Shown: positions 1 through 6,538 of the stretch, piece by piece
Layout: every line of letters begins with the position of its first letter
Position numbering within the stretch: position 1 is the first letter of the stretch
DNA from: Eisenibacter elegans DSM 3317
GTDB taxonomy: Bacteria; Bacteroidota; Bacteroidia; Cytophagales; Microscillaceae
Length of the DNA stretch: 64,000 nt
Direction: 5' to 3'
Assembly: GCF_000430505.1 (NCBI RefSeq)
Contig: NZ_KE387154.1
Coordinates: 306,530 to 370,529, forward strand
Made by a program: the position numbers and the translations under genes
Notes under the pieces: generated by a model
Database searches by the model: none
Told to the model about the DNA's origin: nothing
What the model saw: the letters and a program-made list of their open reading frames with translations, nothing else

Positions 1-1179
1 CCAAAGCATCTGTGCGAAGAGCGAACGAGCAAACAACCCCGGGCGTTGCTGGAGTAAGGCCAAGGTTTCTTCCTGATTGTAGCGCAGGCGAGCCTGCTCT
101 ACGCGCCCTTGCCACACGGGGTAGTCTTGACGATAGAAGACATCCATCAGCTCGCGTAGGTGGCTCATCCCTTGGCGTTGGCTCATTTCGGCTAGGCGCA
201 ATGCACGGATAAAGCGTACCCACATCTGACGCTTGGGGTGCATTGTTTCGGCCATCTGACGGGGCGACATCGGCAGCCCGTTCAACCACTCGGCCACCTG
301 CCGGCAGGTCTTGGGGTCATACTTTAGTCGGAGCTGCTGTGCAGTCTCTATTTGCGCTACAATGCCTTGGTCAAGGCGGGGGTGTATATGGCGCTTGTTT
401 TTAGCCTTACGCTTGATGATGGTCTTGGGAGCCACGATTTGCAACAGTCCCGTATGCCGAAACCAAAGGTAGCGCAAGATGTCGTTGGGCGATTGAAACA
501 AGGCTTGTACCTCTGCGCCACGCCCTTGAGCCAGACAATAGTTTATCACTTCCATCAAAGTTTCCTTCATCCCAACCACAACATCTTGGGGCAAGGCAAA
601 TGCCGCCAAGAGTTGCTGCAAGCTGTCTATTTGTGTCGCATCGAGCGCTGTTTTGGCTTCGAGTAAATGGCGCAGTGCTTTTTGGGCATCGGCTTCCGTC
701 CACAGTTCCAAGAGATGCAGTTTACTGCCTTGGCCTAGGTAAACAGTCTTGTCTAGCTCGAAGGGCGTACCACAGTAAGGGCAGCCGTTGTAGCGCTCCA
801 ATGGGAAAGTATTGGCCGGAATCAAGTGCCCGCAGGCCAAACGCGTGCAGTCTTTAGTACCGAAGAGTTGGGCAAAAAAGGTCATCAGGTGGTCTGCGTA
901 GCCCTCGCCGGTAGGCACTTGCCAGTTTTTTACCAAGGGAGTCCAGTTTTTGTGTACCCCTGCCAGCTGCTTTAGTTGTGCGATAAGCTCAGCCCTAAAA
1001 CCCTCCTCCGTATGGCAGAGTGCTTTCCAGAGAGCTTCAGATACACCATAGCCCAGCTGGTTCATTTGGGCAATCAATACGGCCACTTGGGGCTGTTGGG
1101 TTGGGGCGGCGGCTTGGAGGGCTGCTTCAGGAATCAAAACAGCCTTGTAGCGTAGACTTACTTGTAGTAATGTGCGCAT
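1..1179 (-). CDS. Partial zinc-finger/RING-like protein (3' end beyond left edge)
   Basis: An uninterrupted reading frame of 393 codons runs on the minus strand from an ATG at 1179 off the left edge, so the C-terminus is missing. The start reads MRTLLQVSLRYKAVLIP. Around residues 111-136 there is a compact Cys/His cluster (C111, C116-G-H118, C133-P-Y-C136) resembling a RING or zinc-ribbon knuckle; the rest is helical and rich in Leu and Gln. The Cys/His spacing and size recall the MXAN_6230/SCO0854 family of RING-domain proteins, whose function is unknown; that assignment is from memory and weak. The ATG lies 40 nt before the 5' end side of the tRNA block (tRNA 3' end at 1219), so the gene could be read from the same transcript. 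No signal peptide or membrane segment is visible. Confidence 0.75.
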   Translation of the reverse strand, partial: MRTLLQVSLRYKAVLIPEAALQAAAPTQQPQVAVLIAQMNQLGYGVSEALWKALCHTEEGFRAELIAQLKQLAGVHKNWTPLVKNWQVPTGEGYADHLMTFFAQLFGTKDCTRLACGHLIPANTFPLERYNGCPYCGTPFELDKTVYLGQGSKLHLLELWTEADAQKALRHLLEAKTALDATQIDSLQQLLAAFALPQDVVVGMKETLMEVINYCLAQGRGAEVQALFQSPNDILRYLWFRHTGLLQIVAPKTIIKRKAKNKRHIHPRLDQGIVAQIETAQQLRLKYDPKTCRQVAEWLNGLPMSPRQMAETMHPKRQMWVRFIRALRLAEMSQRQGMSHLRELMDVFYRQDYPVWQGRVEQARLRYNQEETLALLQQRPGLFARSLFAQMLW

Positions 1180-1218
1180 GGCTTGAGGGGTTTGGGGGTG
1201 AAACCAACAAAAAGAAAG

Positions 1219-1346
1219 TGAAACAGGCAGGAATCGAACCTGCGCTCCCGGTTTGGAATTTTAGGAGTAAGTTGTGCTTGACCTGCCCAAGAGCAAATAA
1301 TGGCTCAACTATAAAGACCGGTGTGCTACCACTACACTACTGTTTC
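1219..1346 (-). tRNA. tRNA-Gly(UCC) or tRNA-Glu(UUC) interrupted by a 57-nt insertion in the anticodon loop
   Basis: On the minus strand a complete cloverleaf can be drawn: acceptor GAAACAG/CTGTTTC, TA at positions 8-9, D-arm GTGT-AGTGGTA-GCAC, anticodon stem CCGGT/ACCGG, four-base variable region GAGC, T-arm GCAGG-TTCGATT-CCTGC and discriminator A; CCA is not encoded. The anticodon loop holds 64 nt instead of 7. Removing 57 nt (1258-1314) after U33 gives the loop CUUCCAA, the usual loop of tRNA-Gly(UCC). Shifting the junction by two or more bases would give CUUUCAA (Glu, UUC). The A-rich acceptor stem and A73 are unusual for bacterial tRNA-Gly. The insertion contains a GAGC/GCTC hairpin and one copy of the 21-nt motif. 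It is far too short for a known group I or II intron. Whether the RNA is spliced cannot be seen. Confidence 0.7.
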
Positions 1347-1662
1347 GGAAAGGGGAGCAGGGAGGACTCGAACCTCCGACTTAAAAGGCCAGAAGTAAAT
1401 CTTACTTGACCGCTAATGATAATCAAAAAAGCCTGCGGATTCGAACCGCTAGCCCCCTATGAGGGAGCCGAACCGATTGAGAAGTAGCTTTTCTTTGACC
1501 GTGCAGTGGCAGTAATGGCAAGGTTAACGCTGTGCTCTACCACTGAGCTACTGCTCCCATCATACATACCTGAAAGAACGCACACTGCCATCAAAACAAA
1601 AAAAGGCTGGGTAATGGTACAACTGATTTATCCTAAAATTTAGAAGTAAGCTGTACTTGACC
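1263..1662 (-). repeat. Four copies of a 21-nt motif, AGRAGTA-N8-TTGACC (plus-strand reading)
   Basis: Copies lie at 1263-1283, 1391-1411, 1480-1500 and 1642-1662. All have the same spacing of exactly eight bases between the two conserved blocks; on the minus strand the motif reads GGTCAA-N8-TACTYCT. Three copies sit in interrupted tRNA-like sequences and the fourth in a palindromic intergenic stretch. In two copies (1391, 1642) the motif folds into an AAGTA/TACTT hairpin. Each copy is preceded, on the minus strand, by a short sequence with hairpin potential (clear for GAGC/GCTC at 1291-1306 and AGCC/GGCT near 1664-1675). I did not notice the motif elsewhere in the window, though I could not search exhaustively. 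Confidence 0.7.
1353..1558 (-). other. Second interrupted tRNA-like structure, about 205 nt
   Basis: The 5' part is a perfect tRNA half: acceptor GGAGCAG, TA, D-arm GCTC-AGTGGTA-GAGC, then A26. The 3' part at 1353-1377 is a perfect T-arm (GGAGG-TTCGAGT-CCTCC) with the matching acceptor strand CTGCTCC. The two halves are about 140 nt further apart than in a normal tRNA. Between them lie two copies of the 21-nt motif (1391-1411, 1480-1500), an internal T-arm-like hairpin GCGG-TTCGAAT-CCGC (1435-1449) and a hairpin with a CTCATAG loop (about 1451-1468). I could not find a 3' anticodon-stem strand complementary to CAGCG, so no anticodon can be assigned. It may be two interleaved or recombined tRNAs, a tRNA with two insertions, or a decayed gene. 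Confidence 0.5.
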
Positions 1663-2018
1663 CTAGCCTAGGCTTTTGGGCTTAGTGTGCTACAAAGTAA
1701 AAGTAGTCCTGCGCAGTCTATTTGCGTAGTGCGAAAAAATGTGAAAAAGTTTTCAAAAATATACGTTATCAAGGCCTTAGCTCCCAAATTCTTTCGAAAA
1801 GGATGGTTTATTTGTTTGAATAGGTGTTGGCTGTGTCGCCCCTGCGAGGCTTTTTTTAGCAGCTTAGTTGCGTACATATGGGTAGAAATCAAAGCAGTAT
1901 GTCTTTATACGTGTACCCTCTTTGGAAAAGGATGATGTATGTTTTCCTGTGAGTGGGGGAATTGTTTTTGGCCGAGATGGATTAACATATACATTGTCAT
2001 CATTCTATCATTATCCCA
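1559..2018. other. Intergenic region with the fourth motif copy inside a palindrome
   Basis: No convincing gene is present; short open frames on both strands show no family resemblance. At about 1605-1668 the sequence forms a nested imperfect hairpin: outer arms GGCTGGGT and ACCCTAGCC, inner arms GTACA and TGTAC, with the 21-nt motif on one side. The plus strand around 1607-1630 (GGTAATGGTAC) looks like a tRNA D-arm, but no T-arm or acceptor partner follows. The rest is AT-rich and presumably carries the promoter of the thioesterase gene that follows. Confidence 0.5.
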
Positions 2019-2462
2019 ATGAACACACAAGAAAACCCCCGTTTAGCTTGGGCACAAAGCATGCTCGGCCAGTCTACCAGTCAATCTCCTTCTCCTTTTG
2101 GGCGTTGGCTCAACGGAACAATCGTAGAAGCTTCTGAGGCGTGTTTGGTATTAGATTTTATAGTGCGGCCAGAGATGACCAACCCTGCCGGAATGCTCCA
2201 TGGCGGTGTAACTGCCGGAATGTTTGATGAAGTGATGGGGATGCACCACTTCTTGCTCAACCTATCGCAGTTTTATCCTACCATCACCCTCAAGATTGAT
2301 TACCTAGGCAAGGCCTTGCCGGGCGAGGTCGTTCGTGTGCGTACCGAGTTGGTCAAGAAAGGAAGTACACTTTTGTATTTTGACGGTACGATGTACAACG
2401 CCGAGGGGAAGTTGTTGGCTAAGGCAAGCACGCATATGGTCGTCAGCAGGCAAAGTGTATAG
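2019..2462 (+). CDS. PaaI-family hotdog-fold thioesterase
   Basis: This 147-residue protein has the length and pattern of the PaaI/DUF4442 hotdog thioesterases, which hydrolyse acyl-CoA thioesters in the cytoplasm. The family signature is MLHGGVTAGMFDEVMG (about residues 60-76), with the HGG turn at the start of the central hot-dog helix and the acidic residue expected to help activate water. The later strands include ITLKIDYLGKALPGEVVRV, the second conserved block. The substrate cannot be told. The ATG at 2019 gives a normal-length N-terminus; a longer overlapping frame from 1922 lies in another reading frame. The gene stands alone and ends at a strong hairpin terminator, 96 bp before the convergent rho gene. 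Confidence 0.85.
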   Translation: MNTQENPRLAWAQSMLGQSTSQSPSPFGRWLNGTIVEASEACLVLDFIVRPEMTNPAGMLHGGVTAGMFDEVMGMHHFLLNLSQFYPTITLKIDYLGKALPGEVVRVRTELVKKGSTLLYFDGTMYNAEGKLLAKASTHMVVSRQSV

Positions 2463-2490
2463 TTGCGCCGGAACCCCAAAAAACCAAAGA

Positions 2491-2527
2491 AGCCATCTCA
2501 AAAGACTTGAGATGGCTGATTTTTTAT
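2491..2527 (+). terminator. Intrinsic terminator after the thioesterase gene
   Basis: AGCCATCTCAA and TTGAGATGGCT form an 11-bp stem around the loop AAGAC, followed by GATTTTTTAT. The T-run is on the plus strand only, so it serves the thioesterase gene rather than rho. Confidence 0.85.
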
Positions 2528-2557
2528 GATACTGACAATACGAGGCTAGCAATAAAC

Positions 2558-4399
2558 CTAGCCGTTCATAGACACTAAAAACTCGTCATTGTCCATAGTG
2601 CCGCGCATTTTGTCAAGTAAGAACTCCATGGCTTCTACCGAATTCATATCGGCCATATACTTGCGCAGAATCCAGATACGAGACATCTCTTCTTTGGTCA
2701 TCAGCAAGTCCTCTTTTCGAGTACCCGAAGCAGGAATATCGATAGCGGGGTATAGGCGGCGGTTGGCCAAGCGGCGGTCGAGTTGTAGCTCCATGTTGCC
2801 TGTACCTTTGAATTCTTCAAAGATTACTTCGTCCATTTTGGAGCCTGTTTCAATCAGAGCTGTGGCGATGATGGTCAGTGAGCCTCCGTTTTCTACGTTA
2901 CGGGCTGCGCCAAAGAAGCGTTTGGGTTTGTGTAGTGCATTGGCATCAACACCACCAGAAAGAATTTTACCCGACGAAGGCACGACCGTATTGTAGGCGC
3001 GGGCTAGGCGGGTGATAGAGTCCAACAAGATGACTACATCGTGGCCACACTCTACCATGCGTTTGGCTTTTTCTAGTACGAGGCTCGATACTTTGACGTG
3101 GCGCTCTGCTTGTTCGTCAAAGGTAGAAGCCACTACCTCTGCCTTTACGCTGCGTGCCATATCCGTAACTTCTTCAGGGCGCTCATCAATCAGCAATACG
3201 ATGAGATATACCTCTGGGTGGTTTTTGGCAATGGCGTTGGCTATTTTCTTGAGCAATTCGGTTTTACCGGTTTTGGGCTGTGCCACAATCATTCCGCGTT
3301 GGCCTTTGCCTATGGGCGAGAAGAGATCCAAGATACGGGTAGAGTATTCGGTGGCGGTAGTGCTGAGGTTGAGGCGCTCTTGGGGGAATAGGGGTGTGAG
3401 GTGTTCGAAAGCCACACGGTCGCGGATTTCCTCTGTTGTTTTGCCGTTGATACTTGATACTTGGAGCAGGGCGAAATATTTCTCTCCTTCTTTTGGTGGG
3501 CGAATTTGACCACGGACAGAGTCGCCGGTTTTGAGGCTGAAGAGCTTGATTTGCGAAGGCGACACGTACACATCATCGGGGCTGGCGAGGTAGTTATAGT
3601 CTGGAGAGCGCAAGAAACCGTAACCGTCTTGCATAATTTCCAATACCCCATAGCTCTCTACAATACCTTCAAAATCGCGGATGCTTTCGATGAGCTTACG
3701 TTTGGCTTTTTGCGCGTCGCGTTGTGCTTCACGTTGCGCCTCACGTTGTTGGTGGGCGTGCTGTTGTTGTGAGTTTTGGGCAGGGTGTTGTTGATGTCCT
3801 TGTTGGTGTTGGTGGCCGTTGTTGTGTTGTGGCTGCTGACGCTGCTGATACTGAGGGTTGTGTGTTTGGGTTTCCTTCGTAGGAAGGGGAGTCGTATCTT
3901 TTGGTCCTTGTTGTTGGTTTTGAGCCTGCTCTTGTCGGTAATCGGCGCGAGGTTGAAACGATTGTTGACCTTGTTGTGGGTTGAATTTAGGCGTTTCTTT
4001 TTCTTTGGGTTTTTCGGAGCCAGATGAAAAAATACCTTGTTGTTGGGGCTGCTGTTGTGGCGTGGGCTGTTGGCTTTGTGGCTGAACATTCTCACGCTTC
4101 ATACGGTAGCGTGGTACAAAGCCTTGGGCTTCTGTTTGGCTTTCGGCAGGCTTCTGTGGGGGAGTTGGAGACTCTAATACGGCGGCAGTAGTCGTAGCGG
4201 CAGTACTGGTGGTGGCTGCAGCCTCTTCCTTAGCTTTGAGCGGCTTGATGTGTGATTCTGGAAGGATGGCTTGTTGGTCTAAAATCTTGTAAATCAGCTC
4301 TTTCTTGGTTAGTTTTTTATAATTCTTCACCTCCAATTGCTCGGCGATGTCTTTCAACTCAGAAAGGAGTTTCAGGTTAAGTTCCTCAATGTTGTACAT
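2558..4399 (-). CDS. rho: Transcription termination factor Rho with Gln-rich insertion
   Basis: Rho is the hexameric RNA-dependent ATPase and helicase that terminates transcription. The 613 residues read: Rho_N helical domain (about 5-45, [16 protein letters not shown]); a low-complexity Gln/Asn/His/Pro-rich segment (about 60-230); the cold-shock-like RNA-binding domain (about 245-325, [16 protein letters not shown]); and the RecA-like motor with Walker A (AQPKTGKTE), the [13 protein letters not shown] segment, Walker B ([17 protein letters not shown]) and the Q-loop region [14 protein letters not shown]. coli Rho has 419 residues; nearly all the difference is the low-complexity insertion, as known for Bacteroidota Rho. 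The ATG at 4399 gives the canonical N-terminus. The gene is monocistronic, with a 700-bp gap upstream that may hold a long leader. Confidence 0.97.
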   Translation of the reverse strand: MYNIEELNLKLLSELKDIAEQLEVKNYKKLTKKELIYKILDQQAILPESHIKPLKAKEEAAATTSTAATTTAAVLESPTPPQKPAESQTEAQGFVPRYRMKRENVQPQSQQPTPQQQPQQQGIFSSGSEKPKEKETPKFNPQQGQQSFQPRADYRQEQAQNQQQGPKDTTPLPTKETQTHNPQYQQRQQPQHNNGHQHQQGHQQHPAQNSQQQHAHQQREAQREAQRDAQKAKRKLIESIRDFEGIVESYGVLEIMQDGYGFLRSPDYNYLASPDDVYVSPSQIKLFSLKTGDSVRGQIRPPKEGEKYFALLQVSSINGKTTEEIRDRVAFEHLTPLFPQERLNLSTTATEYSTRILDLFSPIGKGQRGMIVAQPKTGKTELLKKIANAIAKNHPEVYLIVLLIDERPEEVTDMARSVKAEVVASTFDEQAERHVKVSSLVLEKAKRMVECGHDVVILLDSITRLARAYNTVVPSSGKILSGGVDANALHKPKRFFGAARNVENGGSLTIIATALIETGSKMDEVIFEEFKGTGNMELQLDRRLANRRLYPAIDIPASGTRKEDLLMTKEEMSRIWILRKYMADMNSVEAMEFLLDKMRGTMDNDEFLVSMNG

Positions 4400-5107
4400 A
4401 CGTATAATGCTTACAATTTAATGTGTGATTCAAAATCTGGGATTTTTCACAGGGTTTTGGGTTGATAAAAATTAAGGGGCTATATCACTTCATACAAAGC
4501 CGCTTGGGGCTTGGTATTGGGAAAATAGGCAATGTAAAAGGTGTATAGTTTGGTGGGGGGGAAGGTAAGGAGGTGTTGGTAGTAGGTATTGACCAACATA
4601 CCGAGAATCACCAAGTTATTGGGAAAAGCCACAGCCATTCACAAAAACAAAAGAGCGCTATACACAAAAGCAGGTTCTTGAACAAAATGATGTTTGATAG
4701 CATATTCAATTACTACAAAACATATTCTATGACAATGTTTGTGAGGAAAGGTAGGAGATGGTGCTCTGGATATGTCTGAACAGTATCCTTTAATCGGGGA
4801 GATTGAGCCAAAAGTATAGTGAGATATTTGGGTAGACTTTCCCGCGCTGTGTGCTTTTGAGCAACATCAAAGCGTTTGTTTTTCTCAAAAGTAACGATGG
4901 TGAGTCTGGTGTAGTGAACAGGTCAGGAATTTACACAGCAATCGTGCTACTTTCATACTGTAACGAACAAAGCGCCTTAAAAGTTGTCGAAAAGGTTTTT
5001 TAAGCACTGAGGTCTGATACTTTGCCGGTAATTCTTTAGATTTGTGAGTCAATTCTAGTGCAAACATATACATTTAATTTTATTAATCAAAACAACGCGC
5101 CGATTTT
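4400..5107. other. Intergenic region between the divergent rho and serS genes
   Basis: About 700 bp without a supportable gene; short frames at 4573-4779 (plus) and 4885-5073 (minus) look like noise. The stretch must contain both promoters. A TAGATTTG at 5037-5044, 64 bp before serS, matches the Bacteroidota -7 consensus TAnnTTTG but has no well-spaced TTG element. No RNA structure such as a T-box was recognised. Confidence 0.5.
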
Positions 5108-6403
5108 ATGTTACAACTTCAGCACATCCGCGAACAAACCCAGGCAGTAATCCAAGGCTTAGAAAAGAGAGGGTTGGCTGAGGCCTCCTCTTGGGTGTCC
5201 GAAATACTGACAACAGACCAACAGCGGCGCGAAACTCAAGCCACGCTCGACCAGTTGTTGGCCCAAGCCAACCAGTTGGCCAAGCAAATAGGCCAGCTGA
5301 TGAAAGAAGGCAATAAAGCCGAGGCCGAGGCTGCCAAAGCCCAAACTGCTGACCTCAAGGAGCAAACCAAAACCCTAGGCATACAGTTACAAACGCTCGA
5401 AGCTACACTGCAAGAGCAGCTTGTGCGCTTGCCCAACCTCCCCCATAGCAGTGTGCCCGTAGGACGTAGCGCCGACGACAACGAGGTGGTGCTCCAACAC
5501 GGATACATCCCTACGCTTGCCCCCGGCGCGCAGCCACATTGGGAGCTTATCAAAACCCTCGATATCATTGATTTTGAATTAGGCAATAAAATCGCCGGAG
5601 CAGGTTTCCCTGTCTATAAAGGCAAAGGAGCCCGCTTACAGCGTGCGCTGATTAACTTTTTCTTGGATGAAGCCAGCGCCGCCGGCTATGCGGAGGTACA
5701 GCCGCCGCTCCTTGTCAATGCTGATTCGGGCTTTGGCACAGGGCAACTCCCCGACAAAGAGGGGCAAATGTATCACGCTACTGCCGACGACTTGTACCTT
5801 ATCCCTACGGCAGAAGTGCCGATTACCAATATTTTCCGCGATGTGATTTTGGAAGAGAAGCAACTGCCCATCAAATGTGTGGGTTATACCCCCTGCTTCC
5901 GAAGAGAGGCCGGCTCTTGGGGCGCTCACGTACGCGGACTCAATCGACTACACCAGTTTGATAAGGTCGAAATTGTACAAATACAACACCCCGACCACTC
6001 TTACCAAGCCCTTGAGGAGATGTCGGCTTATGTCCAAGGGCTGCTCCAGAAACTAGAACTCCCCTACCGGGTGCTGCGGTTGTGTAGTGGCGATATGGGC
6101 TTTACCTCTGCGCTTACCTATGATATGGAGGTATACTCTGCAGCGCAAGAACGATGGCTGGAGGTCAGCTCTGTGAGTAATTTTGAGACCTACCAAGCCA
6201 ATCGTCTCAAGCTGCGTCTCCGTGGCGCAGATAAGAAGCCTTTTCTTGCCCATACGCTCAATGGCAGTGCCTTGGCGCTACCACGCATTGTGGCCGCACT
6301 ACTCGAAAACAACCAAGATGCAGAGGGCAATATCCATATCCCAAAAGTCTTGCAGCCATATACCGACTTTGACTGCATCAGCGCCCCTGTGGGTTTAAAA
6401 TGA
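5108..6403 (+). CDS. serS: Seryl-tRNA synthetase
   Basis: SerRS charges tRNA-Ser with serine in the cytoplasm. The 431-residue length is typical. Residues 1-110 form the long antiparallel coiled-coil arm that contacts the tRNA-Ser variable arm (rich in Gln, Ala and Leu). The class II catalytic core follows: the TAEVPITN segment (about 237-244), motif 2 around CFRREAGSWG (about 263-272) and motif 3 as NGSALALPRIVAALLENNQ near 377-395. The start MLQLQHIREQT is the expected N-terminus. It is followed by a 135-bp gap before the E1 gene. Confidence 0.97.
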   Translation: MLQLQHIREQTQAVIQGLEKRGLAEASSWVSEILTTDQQRRETQATLDQLLAQANQLAKQIGQLMKEGNKAEAEAAKAQTADLKEQTKTLGIQLQTLEATLQEQLVRLPNLPHSSVPVGRSADDNEVVLQHGYIPTLAPGAQPHWELIKTLDIIDFELGNKIAGAGFPVYKGKGARLQRALINFFLDEASAAGYAEVQPPLLVNADSGFGTGQLPDKEGQMYHATADDLYLIPTAEVPITNIFRDVILEEKQLPIKCVGYTPCFRREAGSWGAHVRGLNRLHQFDKVEIVQIQHPDHSYQALEEMSAYVQGLLQKLELPYRVLRLCSGDMGFTSALTYDMEVYSAAQERWLEVSSVSNFETYQANRLKLRLRGADKKPFLAHTLNGSALALPRIVAALLENNQDAEGNIHIPKVLQPYTDFDCISAPVGLK

Positions 6404-6538
6404 ACCCGAAAAATCCATTGCTCCTAAAGCCTGCCGGGGGCGTAAACCTTGGTAGGCTTACACAGAGCATAACATCGACCCATACCACAGACATAAGGGC
6501 TTAGACCCAAAACCGAATGCTCATCAATACGGAATACC

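Noticed and set aside
352-666. Plus-strand 104-codon frame at the left end
   Set aside because: Antisense shadow of the long minus-strand frame 1-1179, which has a recognisable Cys/His cluster.
1258-1314. Group I or group II intron in the tRNA
   Set aside because: 57 nt is far too short, and no P, Q, R, S elements or domain V are visible.
1258-1314. Archaeal-type bulge-helix-bulge intron
   Set aside because: Only a UUUA/UAAA pairing next to the anticodon stem can be drawn; the two 3-nt bulges are not present.
1219-1662. Integron-type attC array
   Set aside because: No RYYYAAC/GTTRRRY core sites and no integrase; the repeats are only 21 nt with a fixed eight-base gap.
1668-1935. Short frames on both strands before the thioesterase
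   Set aside because: Low complexity, no family pattern and mutually antisense.
4573-4779. 68-codon frame between rho and serS
   Set aside because: No homology pattern and poor composition; nothing supports translation.
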